Assembly: GCF_001618005.1 (NCBI RefSeq)
Contig: NZ_LQXA01000036.1
Coordinates: 1 to 64,000, forward strand
Reading direction: 5' to 3'
DNA length: 64,000 bases
DNA from: Clavibacter tessellarius
Lineage (GTDB): Bacteria; Actinomycetota; Actinomycetes; Actinomycetales; Microbacteriaceae
Under the pieces are notes generated by a model. That model saw only the letters and a program-made list of their open reading frames with translations. It was not told where the DNA came from and did no database searches. Positions 20,841 to 30,879 of the stretch are shown one piece after another (position 1 is the stretch's first letter; each line of letters opens with the position of its first letter). A program made the translations under genes and the position numbers.

Positions 20841-22205
20841 GTGAAGTACGCCGACACGATCCTCGACCTCATCGGGAACACCCCGCTCGTGAAGCTCAAC
20901 AGGGTGGTCGAGGGCATCTCGGCGACCGTGCTGGTGAAGGTCGAGTACCTGAACCCCGGCGGCAGCGCGAAGGACCGCATCGCGACGCGCATCATCGACG
21001 CCGCCGAGCGCGACGGCAGGCTGCAGCCCGGCGGCACGATCGTCGAGCCCACCTCCGGCAACACGGGCGTCGGCCTCGCGCTCGTCGCCCAGCAGCGCGG
21101 CTACCGCTGCGTCTTCGTGCTCCCCGACAAGGTCGGCGAGGACAAGCGGAACGTGCTCACGGCGTACGGCGCCGAGATCGTCGTCACGCCCACCTCGGTC
21201 GCGCCCGACCACCCCGACTCCTACTACTCGGTGAGCGACCGGCTCGCGCGCGAGATCCCCGGCGCCTTCAAGCCCGACCAGTACTCGAACCCGAACGGGC
21301 CGCTCAGCCACTACGAGACCACGGGGCCCGAGATCTGGCGCGACACGGAGGGCGAGATCACGCACTTCGTCGCGGGCGTCGGCACCGGCGGCACCATCTC
21401 GGGCGTCGGCCGGTACCTCAAGGAGGTGTCCGAGGGACGGGTGCGCATCATCGGCGCCGATCCCGAGGGATCCGTCTACTCCGGCGGCACCGGCCGCCCG
21501 TACCTCGTCGAGGGCGTGGGCGAGGACTTCTGGCCGGCGGCCTACGACCCCGACGTGGTCGACGAGGTCATCGCCTCGAGCGACCAGGAGTCGTTCGACA
21601 TGACGCTGCGGCTCGCCCGCGAGGAGGGCCTGCTCGTCGGCGGATCCAGCGGCATGGCCGTGGTCTCCGCCCTCAAGGCCGCGAAGCACCTCGGCCCCGA
21701 CGACGTGATGGTGATCCTGCTGCCCGACGGCGGCCGCGGCTACCTCGGCAAGATCTTCAACGAGAAGTGGATGCAGTCCTACGGCTTCGCCCGCGTCAAC
21801 GGCCAGCGCACGGTCGCCGACGTCATGAGCGCCAAGACCGGCAGCCTCCCCGACCTCGTGCACGCGCACCCGAGCGACACCATCCGCGACGCCATCCGCA
21901 TCATGACCGAGTACGACGTCTCGCAGCTCCCGGTCCTCTCGGCCGAGCCGCCCGTCGTCATGGGCGAGGTCGCAGGGGCCGTGGACGAGCGCAGCCTCCT
22001 GGAGCTCGTCTTCAGCGGGCGCGCGCAGCTCACCGACCGGGTCGGCGCGTTCACGGGAGCGCCCTTCGGGCTCATCGGCGTGAACGAGACCGTGCCCGAG
22101 GCGTGGAGCGCGCTCGGATCCGCCGACGCGCTCATGGTGAGCGACGGCGGCAAGCCGGTCGGCGTCCTCACCCGGCACGACCTCCTCACCTACCTCACCG
22201 ACTGA
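20841..22205 (+). CDS. Cystathionine beta-synthase
   Basis: A 454-residue PLP enzyme condensing serine and homocysteine to cystathionine (reverse transsulfuration). The PLP lysine is in NPGGSAKDR (Lys about 44) and the phosphate-binding loop in PTSGNTG (about 70-76). Two CBS domains follow (about 330-390 and 400-452), which distinguish it from cysteine synthase CysK. It starts with GTG at 20841. The gamma-synthase/lyase gene follows after 46 bases in the same direction, so the two steps are encoded together. Confidence 0.92.
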   Translation: MKYADTILDLIGNTPLVKLNRVVEGISATVLVKVEYLNPGGSAKDRIATRIIDAAERDGRLQPGGTIVEPTSGNTGVGLALVAQQRGYRCVFVLPDKVGEDKRNVLTAYGAEIVVTPTSVAPDHPDSYYSVSDRLAREIPGAFKPDQYSNPNGPLSHYETTGPEIWRDTEGEITHFVAGVGTGGTISGVGRYLKEVSEGRVRIIGADPEGSVYSGGTGRPYLVEGVGEDFWPAAYDPDVVDEVIASSDQESFDMTLRLAREEGLLVGGSSGMAVVSALKAAKHLGPDDVMVILLPDGGRGYLGKIFNEKWMQSYGFARVNGQRTVADVMSAKTGSLPDLVHAHPSDTIRDAIRIMTEYDVSQLPVLSAEPPVVMGEVAGAVDERSLLELVFSGRAQLTDRVGAFTGAPFGLIGVNETVPEAWSALGSADALMVSDGGKPVGVLTRHDLLTYLTD

Positions 22206-22251
22206 TCCGCAGGCCCGGCCCGCGCACATCCCGACCACAGAGACGAGCACC

Positions 22252-23424
22252 GTGAGCGACAAGCACGACTTCGACACCCGCGCCATCCACGCCGGCCAGG
22301 ACCCGGATCCCACCACCGGCGCCGTCATCCCGCCCCTCTACCTCACGAGCACGTTCGTGCAGGACGGCATCGGCGGGCTCCGCGGCGGCTACGAGTACGC
22401 GCGCAGCGCCAACCCCACGCGCACCGGCCTTCAGGAGCTGCTCGCCTCGCTCGAGCGCGGGAAGCACGCCTTCTCGTTCGCGTCGGGGTTGGCCGCCGAG
22501 GACACGCTGCTCCGTGCCATCACGCGCCCGGGCGATCGGATCGTCCTGAGCGACGACGTGTACGGGGGCACCTACCGCCTCCTCACGCGCGTGCTCGGCG
22601 ACTGGGGGATCGTCGTGGAGACGGTCGACATGAGCGACCTCGCCGCGGTCGAGCGGGTCCTCGGATCCGGCCCCGCGAAGGTCCTCTGGGTCGAGACCCC
22701 GAGCAACCCGCTGATGAAGATCAGCGACATCCGCGCGCTCGCCGACCTCGGCCATGCGGCCGGCGCCACGGTCGTCGTCGACAACACCTTCGCCTCGCCG
22801 TACCTCCAGCAGCCGCTCGCGCTCGGCGCCGACGTGGTGGTGCACTCGACCACGAAGTACCTCGGCGGCCACTCCGACGTGCTCGGCGGCGCGGTCATCC
22901 TGAACGACGACGCCCTCGCCGAGAAGGTCGGCTTCCTGCAGTTCGCGGTCGGCGCCGTCTCGGGCCCCATGGACGCGTGGCTCACGACCCGCGGCATCAA
23001 GACGCTCGCGGTGCGCGTCGAGCGCCACTCCTCGAACGCCGAGGAGATCGCGTCGTTCCTCCAGCAGCACGCCGATGTGACGGCCGTGCACTACCCGGGG
23101 CTCCCCGAGCACCCGGGCCACGAGATCGCGAAGGCGCAGATGTCGGGCTTCGGCGGCATGATCTCGTTCCAGGTGCGCGGGGGAGCGAAGGCCGCGCGCC
23201 GCGTGGTCGAGGGCACGCGCGTCTTCCAGCTCGCGGAGTCGCTCGGCGGCGTCGAGTCGCTCATCAGCTACCCGTCCGAGATGACGCACGCGTCCGTGAA
23301 GGGCACGCCGCTCGAGGTCCCGGACGACCTCGTGCGCCTCTCGGTCGGCATCGAGTCCGTCGAGGACCTCGTCGTCGACCTCGAGCGCGCGCTCGGCAAG
23401 GCGCTCAAGCAGGGCAAGCACTAG
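22252..23424 (+). CDS. Cystathionine gamma-synthase/gamma-lyase family PLP enzyme
   Basis: A 390-residue Cys/Met-metabolism PLP enzyme. The Schiff-base lysine is in STTKYLGGHSD (Lys 202), with the YEYARSANPTR cofactor region near 48-58. The neighbouring cystathionine beta-synthase argues for gamma-lyase activity (cystathionine to cysteine), but sequence alone cannot separate this from gamma-synthase (MetB) activity, and many actinobacterial members do both. GTG start at 22252. Confidence 0.92.
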   Translation: MSDKHDFDTRAIHAGQDPDPTTGAVIPPLYLTSTFVQDGIGGLRGGYEYARSANPTRTGLQELLASLERGKHAFSFASGLAAEDTLLRAITRPGDRIVLSDDVYGGTYRLLTRVLGDWGIVVETVDMSDLAAVERVLGSGPAKVLWVETPSNPLMKISDIRALADLGHAAGATVVVDNTFASPYLQQPLALGADVVVHSTTKYLGGHSDVLGGAVILNDDALAEKVGFLQFAVGAVSGPMDAWLTTRGIKTLAVRVERHSSNAEEIASFLQQHADVTAVHYPGLPEHPGHEIAKAQMSGFGGMISFQVRGGAKAARRVVEGTRVFQLAESLGGVESLISYPSEMTHASVKGTPLEVPDDLVRLSVGIESVEDLVVDLERALGKALKQGKH

Positions 23425-23469
23425 CGGGGGACGGGTGCGGCGCGCGTCGGCGCCGCCCCGCCGCGCGGA

Positions 23470-24222
23470 TCAGGGCAGGAGCAGCCGCACGGCCTCGTCG
23501 ACGCTGACCCCGCGGTCGCGCGCGTGGGCGCTGAGGCGGGCCATGGCGTCGTGGTCGAGCGCGATCGTGAGCGTGGTGTCGGCGGGCTCCGGCGCGACCT
23601 CCTCGTCGAACGCGTCGAAGTCGAACAGGCCCGGCTGGGCGGGGGCATCGGCCTCGACGGCCTCCGCCTCGGCGACGACGGGATCGGCCGCGAGGTCGGC
23701 GTCGTCCTCCACGGCCGCCGCCTCCTCGGTCGCCTGCGCCGCGGATCCGGCGCTCGCGTGTCCGGCCCAGCCCGGCCCCTCGGGGATCGGCCGCTTGCCC
23801 TGGTACGCCGTCGCGACGGCGCGTGCCCGGTCGTCCGCGGCCTCGTTGAGCGGGTGGTTCGCGTGCCCCTTGACCCACTCGAAGCGGTAGCGGCGGCCCT
23901 GGATCTCGGCGTCGATCTCCTTGAGCAGCTCGACGTTGAGCACCGGCTTGCCGTCGCCCTTGCGCCAGCCCTTGCGCTTCCACCCGGGCATCCACTTGGT
24001 GACCGAGTTGATGACGTACTGGCTGTCGCACAGCACGAGCAGGTCGTCGTCGAGGTGCGCGGTCGCGCGGAACAGCTCGAGCACGGCCTTCAGCTCGCCC
24101 TGGTTGTTCGTGGCGTGCGGCCAGCCACCCGCGGCCCAGTGCTCGTCGTCGACGTACCAGGCCCAGCCGGCGGGCCCCGGGTTGCCGAGCGCGGATCCGT
24201 CTGCCGCGGCGGTGATCGTCAC
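23470..24222 (-). CDS. rnhA: Ribonuclease HI with acidic linker and C-terminal RHH-like tail
   Basis: A 250-residue protein. Residues 1-145 are an RNase HI domain that cuts RNA in RNA-DNA hybrids; catalytic residues Asp8, Glu43, Asp66, His120 and Asp130 can be matched. Residues about 165-210 are a Glu/Asp/Ala-rich linker. The last 35 residues (LTIALDHDAMARLSAHARDR, then GVSVDEAVRLLL) look like a ribbon-helix-helix or similar DNA-binding unit, which normal RNase HI (about 150 residues) lacks. The GTG start at 24222 has GAGAGG upstream. It is divergent from the arabinose regulator. Confidence 0.88.
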   Translation of the reverse strand: MTITAAADGSALGNPGPAGWAWYVDDEHWAAGGWPHATNNQGELKAVLELFRATAHLDDDLLVLCDSQYVINSVTKWMPGWKRKGWRKGDGKPVLNVELLKEIDAEIQGRRYRFEWVKGHANHPLNEAADDRARAVATAYQGKRPIPEGPGWAGHASAGSAAQATEEAAAVEDDADLAADPVVAEAEAVEADAPAQPGLFDFDAFDEEVAPEPADTTLTIALDHDAMARLSAHARDRGVSVDEAVRLLLP

Positions 24223-24317
24223 AGGTGGTGCCTCTCGTCGGGTGGACGACCAGTCTGCCGCAGCCGTCCGGCCCCGCGTGCCCGGCCTCCCGGTCGCCGC
24301 ATCCCCGGCCGTCTCCC

Positions 24318-24346
24318 GTGTGACTGTCACATGTGACAATGTGACA
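24318..24346 (+). promoter_or_regulatory. Clustered TGTGAC/GTCACA operator before the arabinose regulator
   Basis: The segment contains the perfect 14-bp palindrome TGTCACATGTGACA (24325-24338) within overlapping TGTGAC repeats on both sides. The same half-site word occurs at the araB operator (25,524), so autoregulation by the LacI-type protein is likely. Confidence 0.6.
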
Positions 24347-24400
24347 CCTGCGCCGCACGGCGCGACCGGGGCGGTGCCCCGTACCAGGACGGGGCCGACG

Positions 24401-25420
24401 ATGACCACGGAGACGCCACGGGGGCGGGCGCCCAGCATCCGCGACGTCGCGCGCCTCGCGGGCGTCTCGCATCAGACGGTCTCCCGCGTCCTCAACGACT
24501 CGCCCTCGCTCCGCGCCGAGACCCGCCAGCGCGTGCTCGACGTGATGGAGCAGGTGCAGTACCGGCCCAACCGCGCCGCCCGAGCGCTCGTCACGAGCCG
24601 CTCGCGCACCATCGGCGTGCTCACGTCGCAGAGCTCGCAGTACGGGCCGGCGTCGTCCATCGCGGCCATCGAGGCGGCGGCGCGCGAGGCCGGCTACCTC
24701 GTGACGACCACGAACCTCGCGTCCTCCGACGGAGCGGCGATCCAGGTCGCGCTCGGGCACCTGGTCGACCAGGCGGTCGAGGGCCTGGTGGTCGTCGCGC
24801 CGCAAGTGCGCGTGCGCGAGGTGCTCGCCAGCATGTCGCTCGACGTGCCGTACGTCACCATGCAGAGCGACGGCCGCGGCGACGCGCACGACCTCTCGGT
24901 CGACCAGATGGCGGGCGCCCGGCTGGCGACCCGGCACCTCCTCGAGCTCGGCCACCGCGACATCTACCACCTCGCGGGTCCCCAGGACTGGATCGAGGCC
25001 GAGGCGCGCATGCGCGGCTTCCTCGACGCCATGTCCGCCGCCGAGGTCCCCACCACGGCGCCCATCCTCGGCGATTGGACGGCGGAGTTCGGGTTCTACG
25101 CCGGCCGCGAGATGCTGCGGCTCCGCGACTTCACGGCGATCTTCTCCAGCAACGACCAGATGGCGCTCGGCCTCATCCACGCGGTGCGCGACGCGGGCCT
25201 CGACGTGCCGCGCGACGTCAGCATCGTCGGCTTCGACGACATCCCGGAGGCCGCCCACTTCTGGCCGCCGCTCACCACGGTGCGGCAGGACTTCGCCGAG
25301 GTCGGCCGGCGCTCGGTGGCGCTCCTGCTCGACGGCATGGGCGGATCGGGGGAGCGCTACCGGGGCACGATCGAGCCCGAGCTCGTCGTGCGCGCCTCCA
25401 CGGGCCCGCCCTCGTCCTGA
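24401..25420 (+). CDS. LacI family regulator of arabinose utilisation
   Basis: A 339-residue repressor: HTH SIRDVARLAGVSHQTVSRVLND near residues 12-33, hinge PNRAARAL, and a sugar-binding sensor domain ending in a short tail. ATG 24401 is the family-consistent start. It lies 168 bases upstream of araB in the same direction, and shared palindromes flank it. In Bacillus AraR is a GntR/LacI chimera and in E. coli AraC is AraC-type, so this is a distinct, actinobacterial LacI-type arabinose regulator; the ligand is inferred from context. Confidence 0.9.
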   Translation: MTTETPRGRAPSIRDVARLAGVSHQTVSRVLNDSPSLRAETRQRVLDVMEQVQYRPNRAARALVTSRSRTIGVLTSQSSQYGPASSIAAIEAAAREAGYLVTTTNLASSDGAAIQVALGHLVDQAVEGLVVVAPQVRVREVLASMSLDVPYVTMQSDGRGDAHDLSVDQMAGARLATRHLLELGHRDIYHLAGPQDWIEAEARMRGFLDAMSAAEVPTTAPILGDWTAEFGFYAGREMLRLRDFTAIFSSNDQMALGLIHAVRDAGLDVPRDVSIVGFDDIPEAAHFWPPLTTVRQDFAEVGRRSVALLLDGMGGSGERYRGTIEPELVVRASTGPPSS

Positions 25421-25482
25421 ACCGCTCGGCGCGCCCTCCCCAGCCGCCGCCACCCCACTTCGAGGGGTCGGGGAATCTCCGC

Positions 25483-25541
25483 TTGACAGGGCGATCCCAC
25501 GCGTGTGTAGAGTGACATCCGCCGATGTGACCGTTCACATC
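25483..25541 (+). promoter_or_regulatory. araB promoter with downstream operator
   Basis: Consensus -35 TTGACA (25483-25488), -10 TGTAGA (25506-25511, weak) and, just downstream, the perfect inverted repeat GATGTGA-CCGT-TCACATC (25524-25541) with a LacI-style central CG. The operator covers the expected transcription start region. Confidence 0.7.
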
Positions 25542-25588
25542 CCACGCGGTCCCCGGGCCGCGGTGCATCAGACGAAGGAGTCGATCCC

Positions 25589-27295
25589 GTGCCCAGCGCC
25601 CCCGTGAGCACCGAGCCCCAGGCCAGCGAGCCGGGAACGGATGCCGAGAGCTACGTCATCGGGGTCGACTACGGCACCCTCTCCGGCCGTGCGGTCGTGG
25701 TGCGCGTCTCGGACGGCGTCGAGCTCGGCTCCGGCGTCCTCGACTACCCGCACGCGGTCATGGACGACACGCTCGCCGCCACCGGCGCGCAGCTCCCGCC
25801 CGAGTGGGCCCTGCAGGTCCCGAGCGACTACGTCGACGTGCTCAAGCAGGCGGTGCCCGCCGCCATCCGCGAGGCCGGCATCGACCCCGCGCGGGTCATC
25901 GGCATCGGCACCGACTTCACCGCGTGCACCATGGTCCCCACCCTCGCCGACGGCACGCCGCTCAACGAGGTCGAGGGATACGCCGACCGCCCCCACGCCT
26001 ACGTCAAGCTCTGGAAGCACCACGCCGCGCAGTCGCACGCCGACCGCATCAACGCGCTGGCCGAGGAGCGCGGCGAGAAGTGGCTGGCCCGCTACGGCGG
26101 CCTCATCTCGAGCGAGTGGGAGTTCGCCAAGGGCCTCCAGCTGCTCGAGGAGGACCCGGAGCTCTACGGCCTCATGGAGCACTGGGTCGAAGCGGCCGAC
26201 TGGATCGTCTGGCAGCTCACCGGCAGCTACGTCCGGAACGCCTGCACCGCCGGCTACAAGGGCATCCTCCAGGACGGCGAGTACCCCACCCGGGAGTTCC
26301 TCGGCGCCCTCAACCCCGACTTCGCCTCCTTCGCCGAGGACAAGGTCGCGCACGAGATCGGCCAGCTCGGATCCGCCGCCGGCACGCTCTCGGCCGAGGC
26401 CGCCGCCTGGACGGGCCTGCCGGAGGGCATCGCCGTCGCGGTCGGCAACGTCGACGCGCACGTCACCGCGCCCGTCGCCCGCGCCGTGGAGCCCGGCCAG
26501 ATGGTCGCGATCATGGGCACGAGCACCTGCCACGTCATGAACAGCGACGTGCTCACCGAGGTCCCCGGCATGTGCGGCGTCGTCGACGGCGGCATCGTCT
26601 CGGGGCTCTACGGCTACGAGGCCGGCCAGTCCGGCGTCGGCGACATCTTCGCCTGGTACGTCAAGAACCAGGTGCCCGCGCGCTACGCCGAGGAGGCCGC
26701 GGCCGCCGGCACGAGCGTCCACCAGCACCTCACCGACCTCGCAGCCGACCAGCCCGTCGGCGGCCACGGCCTCGTCGCGCTCGACTGGCACTCCGGCAAC
26801 CGCTCGGTGCTCGTCGACCACGAGCTGTCGGGCCTCGTCATCGGCACCACGCTCACGACCCGTACCGAGGAGGTCTACCGGGCGCTGCTCGAGGCCACCG
26901 CGTTCGGCACGCGCAAGATCGTGGAGACCTTCAACGCGTCCGGGGTCCCGGTCACCGAGTTCATCGTCGCGGGCGGCCTGCTGAAGAACGCGTTCCTCAT
27001 GCAGGCCTACAGCGACATCCTCCGCCTCCCCATCTCGGTCATCACGAGCGAGCAGGGCCCGGCGCTGGGATCGGCGATCCACGCCGCCGTCGCCGCCGGC
27101 GCCTACCCCGACGTGCGCGTCGCGGGCGAGGCCATGGGCAAGGTCGAGCGCGGCCGCTACCAGCCGGACGAGGAGCGCGCGCTCGCGTACGACCGCCTCT
27201 ACGAGGAGTACTCGACGCTGCACGACCACTTCGGCCGCGGCGCCAACGACGTCATGAAGCGGCTCAAGTCGCTGAAGAGGGAGGCCCGCGCGTGA
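25589..27295 (+). CDS. araB: Ribulokinase
   Basis: A 568-residue FGGY-family kinase phosphorylating L-ribulose at O5. The N-terminal [14 protein letters not shown] is the first ATPase motif, [11 protein letters not shown] is a substrate-region motif and the C-terminal [15 protein letters not shown] is the family signature. The GTG start has AAGGAG at 25575-25580. The TGA overlaps the araD GTG by 4 bases. Confidence 0.96.
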   Translation: MPSAPVSTEPQASEPGTDAESYVIGVDYGTLSGRAVVVRVSDGVELGSGVLDYPHAVMDDTLAATGAQLPPEWALQVPSDYVDVLKQAVPAAIREAGIDPARVIGIGTDFTACTMVPTLADGTPLNEVEGYADRPHAYVKLWKHHAAQSHADRINALAEERGEKWLARYGGLISSEWEFAKGLQLLEEDPELYGLMEHWVEAADWIVWQLTGSYVRNACTAGYKGILQDGEYPTREFLGALNPDFASFAEDKVAHEIGQLGSAAGTLSAEAAAWTGLPEGIAVAVGNVDAHVTAPVARAVEPGQMVAIMGTSTCHVMNSDVLTEVPGMCGVVDGGIVSGLYGYEAGQSGVGDIFAWYVKNQVPARYAEEAAAAGTSVHQHLTDLAADQPVGGHGLVALDWHSGNRSVLVDHELSGLVIGTTLTTRTEEVYRALLEATAFGTRKIVETFNASGVPVTEFIVAGGLLKNAFLMQAYSDILRLPISVITSEQGPALGSAIHAAVAAGAYPDVRVAGEAMGKVERGRYQPDEERALAYDRLYEEYSTLHDHFGRGANDVMKRLKSLKREARA

Positions 27296-28002
27296 GCACC
27301 TACGCACCCGAGATCGAGGTCGCGGTCGCCCGTGTCCGCTCCGAGGTATCCCGACTGCACGGCGAGCTCGTGCGCTACGGCCTCGTGGTCTGGACCGGCG
27401 GCAACGTCTCCGGCCGCGTCCCCGGCGCCGACCTGTTCGTCATCAAGCCGTCGGGCGTGAGCTACGACGACCTGAGCCCCGAGAACATGATCCTCTGCGA
27501 CCTCGACGGCAACGTGATCCCGGACACCCCCGGCTCCCGCAACGCCCCGTCGAGCGACACCGCGGCGCACGCCTACGTGTACCGCAACATGCCCGAGGTG
27601 GGCGGCGTGGTCCACACGCACTCCACCTACGCGGTCGCCTGGGCGGCCCGCCGCGAGCCCATCCCGTGCGTCATCACCGCCATGGCCGACGAGTTCGGCG
27701 GGGAGATCCCCGTCGGCCCGTTCGCCATCATCGGCGACGACTCGATCGGCCGCGGCATCGTCGAGACGCTCACGGGGCACCGTTCGCGCGCCGTCCTGAT
27801 GGCCGGCCACGGCCCCTTCACCATCGGCAAGGACGCGAAGGACGCCGTGAAGGCGGCCGTCATGGTCGAGGACGTGGCCCGAACCGTCCACATCTCCCGC
27901 CAGCTCGGCGAGCCGACCCCCCTCCCCGTCGAGGCCGTCGACTCCCTGTTCGACCGCTACCAGAACGTCTACGGACAAGCACCCCAAGGAGCCCTGAAGT
28001 GA
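27292..28002 (+). CDS. araD: L-ribulose-5-phosphate 4-epimerase
   Basis: A 236-residue class II aldolase/epimerase that converts L-ribulose-5-phosphate to D-xylulose-5-phosphate. The zinc-binding [12 protein letters not shown] motif is present, as is the N-terminal phosphate-binding [11 protein letters not shown]. It starts and ends with GTGA overlaps to araB and araA, so the three enzymes are translated as a coupled unit. Confidence 0.95.
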   Translation: MSTYAPEIEVAVARVRSEVSRLHGELVRYGLVVWTGGNVSGRVPGADLFVIKPSGVSYDDLSPENMILCDLDGNVIPDTPGSRNAPSSDTAAHAYVYRNMPEVGGVVHTHSTYAVAWAARREPIPCVITAMADEFGGEIPVGPFAIIGDDSIGRGIVETLTGHRSRAVLMAGHGPFTIGKDAKDAVKAAVMVEDVARTVHISRQLGEPTPLPVEAVDSLFDRYQNVYGQAPQGALK

Positions 28003-29516
28003 CCCGCATCACCACGTCCCTCGACCACTACGAGGTCTGGTTCCTCACGGGCAGCCAGAACCTCTACGGCGAGGAGACGCTGCAGCAGGTCGCCGAGCAG
28101 TCGCAGGAGATCGCCCGACAGCTCGAGGAGGCGTCGGACGTGCCCGTGCGCGTCGTCTGGAAGCCCGTGCTCAAGGACTCCGACAGCATCCGCCGCATGG
28201 CCCTCGAGGCCAACGCGAGCGACCAGACCATCGGCCTCATCGCGTGGATGCACACTTTCAGCCCCGCGAAGATGTGGATCCAGGGCCTCGACGCCCTGCA
28301 GAAGCCGTTCCTGCACCTGCACACCCAGGCCAACGTCGCGCTCCCGTGGAGCACCATCGACATGGACTTCATGAACCTCAACCAGGCCGCGCACGGCGAC
28401 CGGGAGTTCGGCTACATCCAGTCGCGCCTCGGCGTCGCGCGCAAGACGGTCGTCGGCCACGTGAGCACGGAGTCGGTCCGCCAGGGCATCGGCACGTGGA
28501 TGCGCGCCGCCGCCGGCTGGGCCACCGTGCACGAGCTCAAGGTCGCCCGCTTCGGCGACAACATGCGGAACGTCGCCGTCACCGAGGGAGACAAGACGGA
28601 GGCCGAGCTCAAGTTCGGCGTCTCGGTCAACACCTGGGGCGTCAACGACCTCGTCGAGCGCGTGGACGCGGCGACCGACGCCGAGATCGACGCGCTGGTC
28701 GACGAGTACGAGCGTCTCTACGACATCGCCCCCGAGCTGCAGCGCGGCGGTGAGCGCCACGCGTCGCTCCGCTACGGCGCCGCCATCGAGGTGGGCTTGC
28801 GCTCCTTCCTCGAGGAGGGCGGCTTCGGCGCCTTCACCACGAGCTTCGAGGACCTCGGCGGCCTCCGCCAGCTGCCCGGACTCGCGGTGCAGCGCCTCAT
28901 GGCCGAGGGCTACGGCTTCGGCGCCGAGGGCGACTGGAAGACGGCCGTGCTGATCCGCGCGGCGAAGGTCATGGGCGCCGGCCTCCCCGGGGGCGCGAGC
29001 CTCATGGAGGACTACACGTACCACCTCGTCCCCGGCGAGGAGAAGATCCTGGGCGCGCACATGCTCGAGATCTGCCCCACGCTCACGACCGGCCGCCCGA
29101 GCCTCGAGATCCACCCGCTCGGCATCGGCGGCCGCGAGGACCCCGTGCGCCTCGTCTTCGACACCGACCCCGGCCCCGCGGTCGTCGTCGCCATGTCGGA
29201 CATGCGCGACCGCTTCCGCATCGTCGCGAACGTCGTGGAGGTCGTGCCGCTCGACGAGCCGCTCCCGAACCTGCCCGTCGCCCGCGCCGTGTGGAAGCCC
29301 GCGCCCGACCTCGCGACGAGCGCCGCGGCCTGGCTCACCGCCGGGGCCGCCCACCACACGGTCATGAGCACGCAGGTCGGCGTCGAGGTCTTCGAGGACT
29401 TCGCCGAGATCGCGCGCACCGAGCTCCTCGTCATCGACGAGGACACGACCCTCAAGGGGTTCACCAAGGAAGTCCGCTGGAACCAGGCGTACCACCGCCT
29501 GGCCCAGGGCCTGTAA
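27999..29516 (+). CDS. araA: L-arabinose isomerase
   Basis: A 505-residue cytosolic isomerase converting L-arabinose to L-ribulose with a divalent metal. The N-terminus [16 protein letters not shown] is diagnostic, and [22 protein letters not shown] carries active-site Glu and His residues (given as two parts of one region near 335-355). The GTG start overlaps the araD stop. It is followed by the sugar importer genes after 76 bases. Confidence 0.97.
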   Translation: MTRITTSLDHYEVWFLTGSQNLYGEETLQQVAEQSQEIARQLEEASDVPVRVVWKPVLKDSDSIRRMALEANASDQTIGLIAWMHTFSPAKMWIQGLDALQKPFLHLHTQANVALPWSTIDMDFMNLNQAAHGDREFGYIQSRLGVARKTVVGHVSTESVRQGIGTWMRAAAGWATVHELKVARFGDNMRNVAVTEGDKTEAELKFGVSVNTWGVNDLVERVDAATDAEIDALVDEYERLYDIAPELQRGGERHASLRYGAAIEVGLRSFLEEGGFGAFTTSFEDLGGLRQLPGLAVQRLMAEGYGFGAEGDWKTAVLIRAAKVMGAGLPGGASLMEDYTYHLVPGEEKILGAHMLEICPTLTTGRPSLEIHPLGIGGREDPVRLVFDTDPGPAVVVAMSDMRDRFRIVANVVEVVPLDEPLPNLPVARAVWKPAPDLATSAAAWLTAGAAHHTVMSTQVGVEVFEDFAEIARTELLVIDEDTTLKGFTKEVRWNQAYHRLAQGL

Positions 29517-29592
29517 CACCCACACCAGGGGTGCGGGTCCGGCGCAGATGCCGGACGCGCGTCTCACAGCAGCAGTACGAAAGGACACGACC

Positions 29593-30705
29593 GTGAAGAT
29601 GAAGAAGGTCCTCGTCGGCATCGCCGCCACGAGCATCGCCCTCTCGCTCGCCGCCTGCTCCGGCGGCGGCGGCCGCGGCGGCAGCGCCGGCGGCACCGAG
29701 GACAACAAGGGCGCCCTCGTCGGCGTCGCCATGCCCACCAAGACGAGCGAGCGCTGGGTCGACGACGGCAACAACGTCAGCGACCAGCTCACCAAGCTCG
29801 GCTACAAGGTCGACCTGCAGTACGCCAACGACAAGGTGCAGGACCAGATCTCGCAGATCGAGACGATGCTCAACAAGGGCGCCAAGGCGCTCATCGTCGC
29901 GTCGATCGACGGCACCGCGCTGACCCAGGTCCTCAAGACCGCGGCCGACGACGGCGTCAAGGTCATCGCGTACGACCGCCTCATCAACGGCACCGAGAAC
30001 GTGGACTACTACACGACGTTCGACAACCAGCAGGTCGGCGTGCAGCAGGGCAACTCGCTCCTGCAGGGCATGGGCCTCGTCGACGCCGACGGCAAGCCCA
30101 CCGGCAGCACCGAGAAGAAGACCATCGAGATCTTCGCCGGCAGCCCGGACGACAACAACGCGCAGTTCTTCTACAACGGCGCGATGAGCGTCCTCAAGCC
30201 CTTCCTCGACTCCGGCCAGGTCACCATCGGCTCCGGCCAGAAGGACTTCAGCCAGGTCGCGATCCAGCAGTGGAAGCAGGAGGGCGCGCAGGCCCGCATG
30301 GAGAACCTGCTGTCGGGCAACTACGGCGGCGGCAAGGTCCTGAACGGCGTGCTCTCGCCGTACGACGGCCTGTCGCGCGGCATCATCCAGGCCCTCGGCT
30401 CCACGAGCCCCATGCCGATCATCACCGGCCAGGACGGCGAGAAGGCGTCCGACAAGCTCATCCTCGACGGCGTCCAGTACTCGACGATCTTCAAGGACAC
30501 GCGCCTGCTCGGCAAGGAGGCCGTCACGATGGTCGACGACCTGCTCAAGGGCGACAAGCCGGATGCGCCCGACACCTACAACAACAAGGTGAAGGACGTC
30601 GCCACGAAGCAGTTCAAGGCCGTGACCGTGACGAAGGACAACCTCATCGAGGTCATCGTCGACAGCGGGTACTACACGCAGGACGAGATCGACAAGGGCG
30701 AGTAG
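29593..30705 (+). CDS. Monosaccharide-binding lipoprotein, ChvE/XylF type
   Basis: A 370-residue family 2 (ribose-type) binding protein. It has a signal with Lys-rich n-region and lipobox LAAC (Cys near 20), a Gly/Ser linker, then the two-lobed domain with VGVAMPTKTSERW and GQDGEKASDKLILDGVQYST. It closely resembles ChvE, a multiple-sugar binding protein. Given the ara enzymes upstream, L-arabinose is the likely main ligand. GTG 29593 has GAAAGGA in front; an ATG two codons on is an alternative. Confidence 0.93.
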   Translation: MKMKKVLVGIAATSIALSLAACSGGGGRGGSAGGTEDNKGALVGVAMPTKTSERWVDDGNNVSDQLTKLGYKVDLQYANDKVQDQISQIETMLNKGAKALIVASIDGTALTQVLKTAADDGVKVIAYDRLINGTENVDYYTTFDNQQVGVQQGNSLLQGMGLVDADGKPTGSTEKKTIEIFAGSPDDNNAQFFYNGAMSVLKPFLDSGQVTIGSGQKDFSQVAIQQWKQEGAQARMENLLSGNYGGGKVLNGVLSPYDGLSRGIIQALGSTSPMPIITGQDGEKASDKLILDGVQYSTIFKDTRLLGKEAVTMVDDLLKGDKPDAPDTYNNKVKDVATKQFKAVTVTKDNLIEVIVDSGYYTQDEIDKGE

Positions 30706-30733
30706 CCCACCCGCGTCGCCCCGGCGGCGCACG

Positions 30734-30800
30734 GGCCGGTCGACTCCCGCGTCGACCGGCCACCACCGGGTCGGGCCGGCCGCGCACCGCGGCCGGCCCG
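30734..30800 (+). other. Two consecutive stable hairpins in the importer operon
   Basis: GGCCGGTCGAC (30734-30744) pairs with GTCGACCGGCC (30751-30761), and CGGGCCGGCCGCG (30772-30784) pairs with CGCGGCCGGCCCG (30788-30800). They fill the 174-base gap between the binding-protein gene and the ATPase gene and probably set their relative mRNA levels. Confidence 0.6.
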
Positions 30801-30879
30801 CCTCCGGGTGGCGCCTCGCGCGCCGCCCCGCACTACCGCCGGGCACCCGGCACCACCATCCACACAAGTGAGGCAGGCC

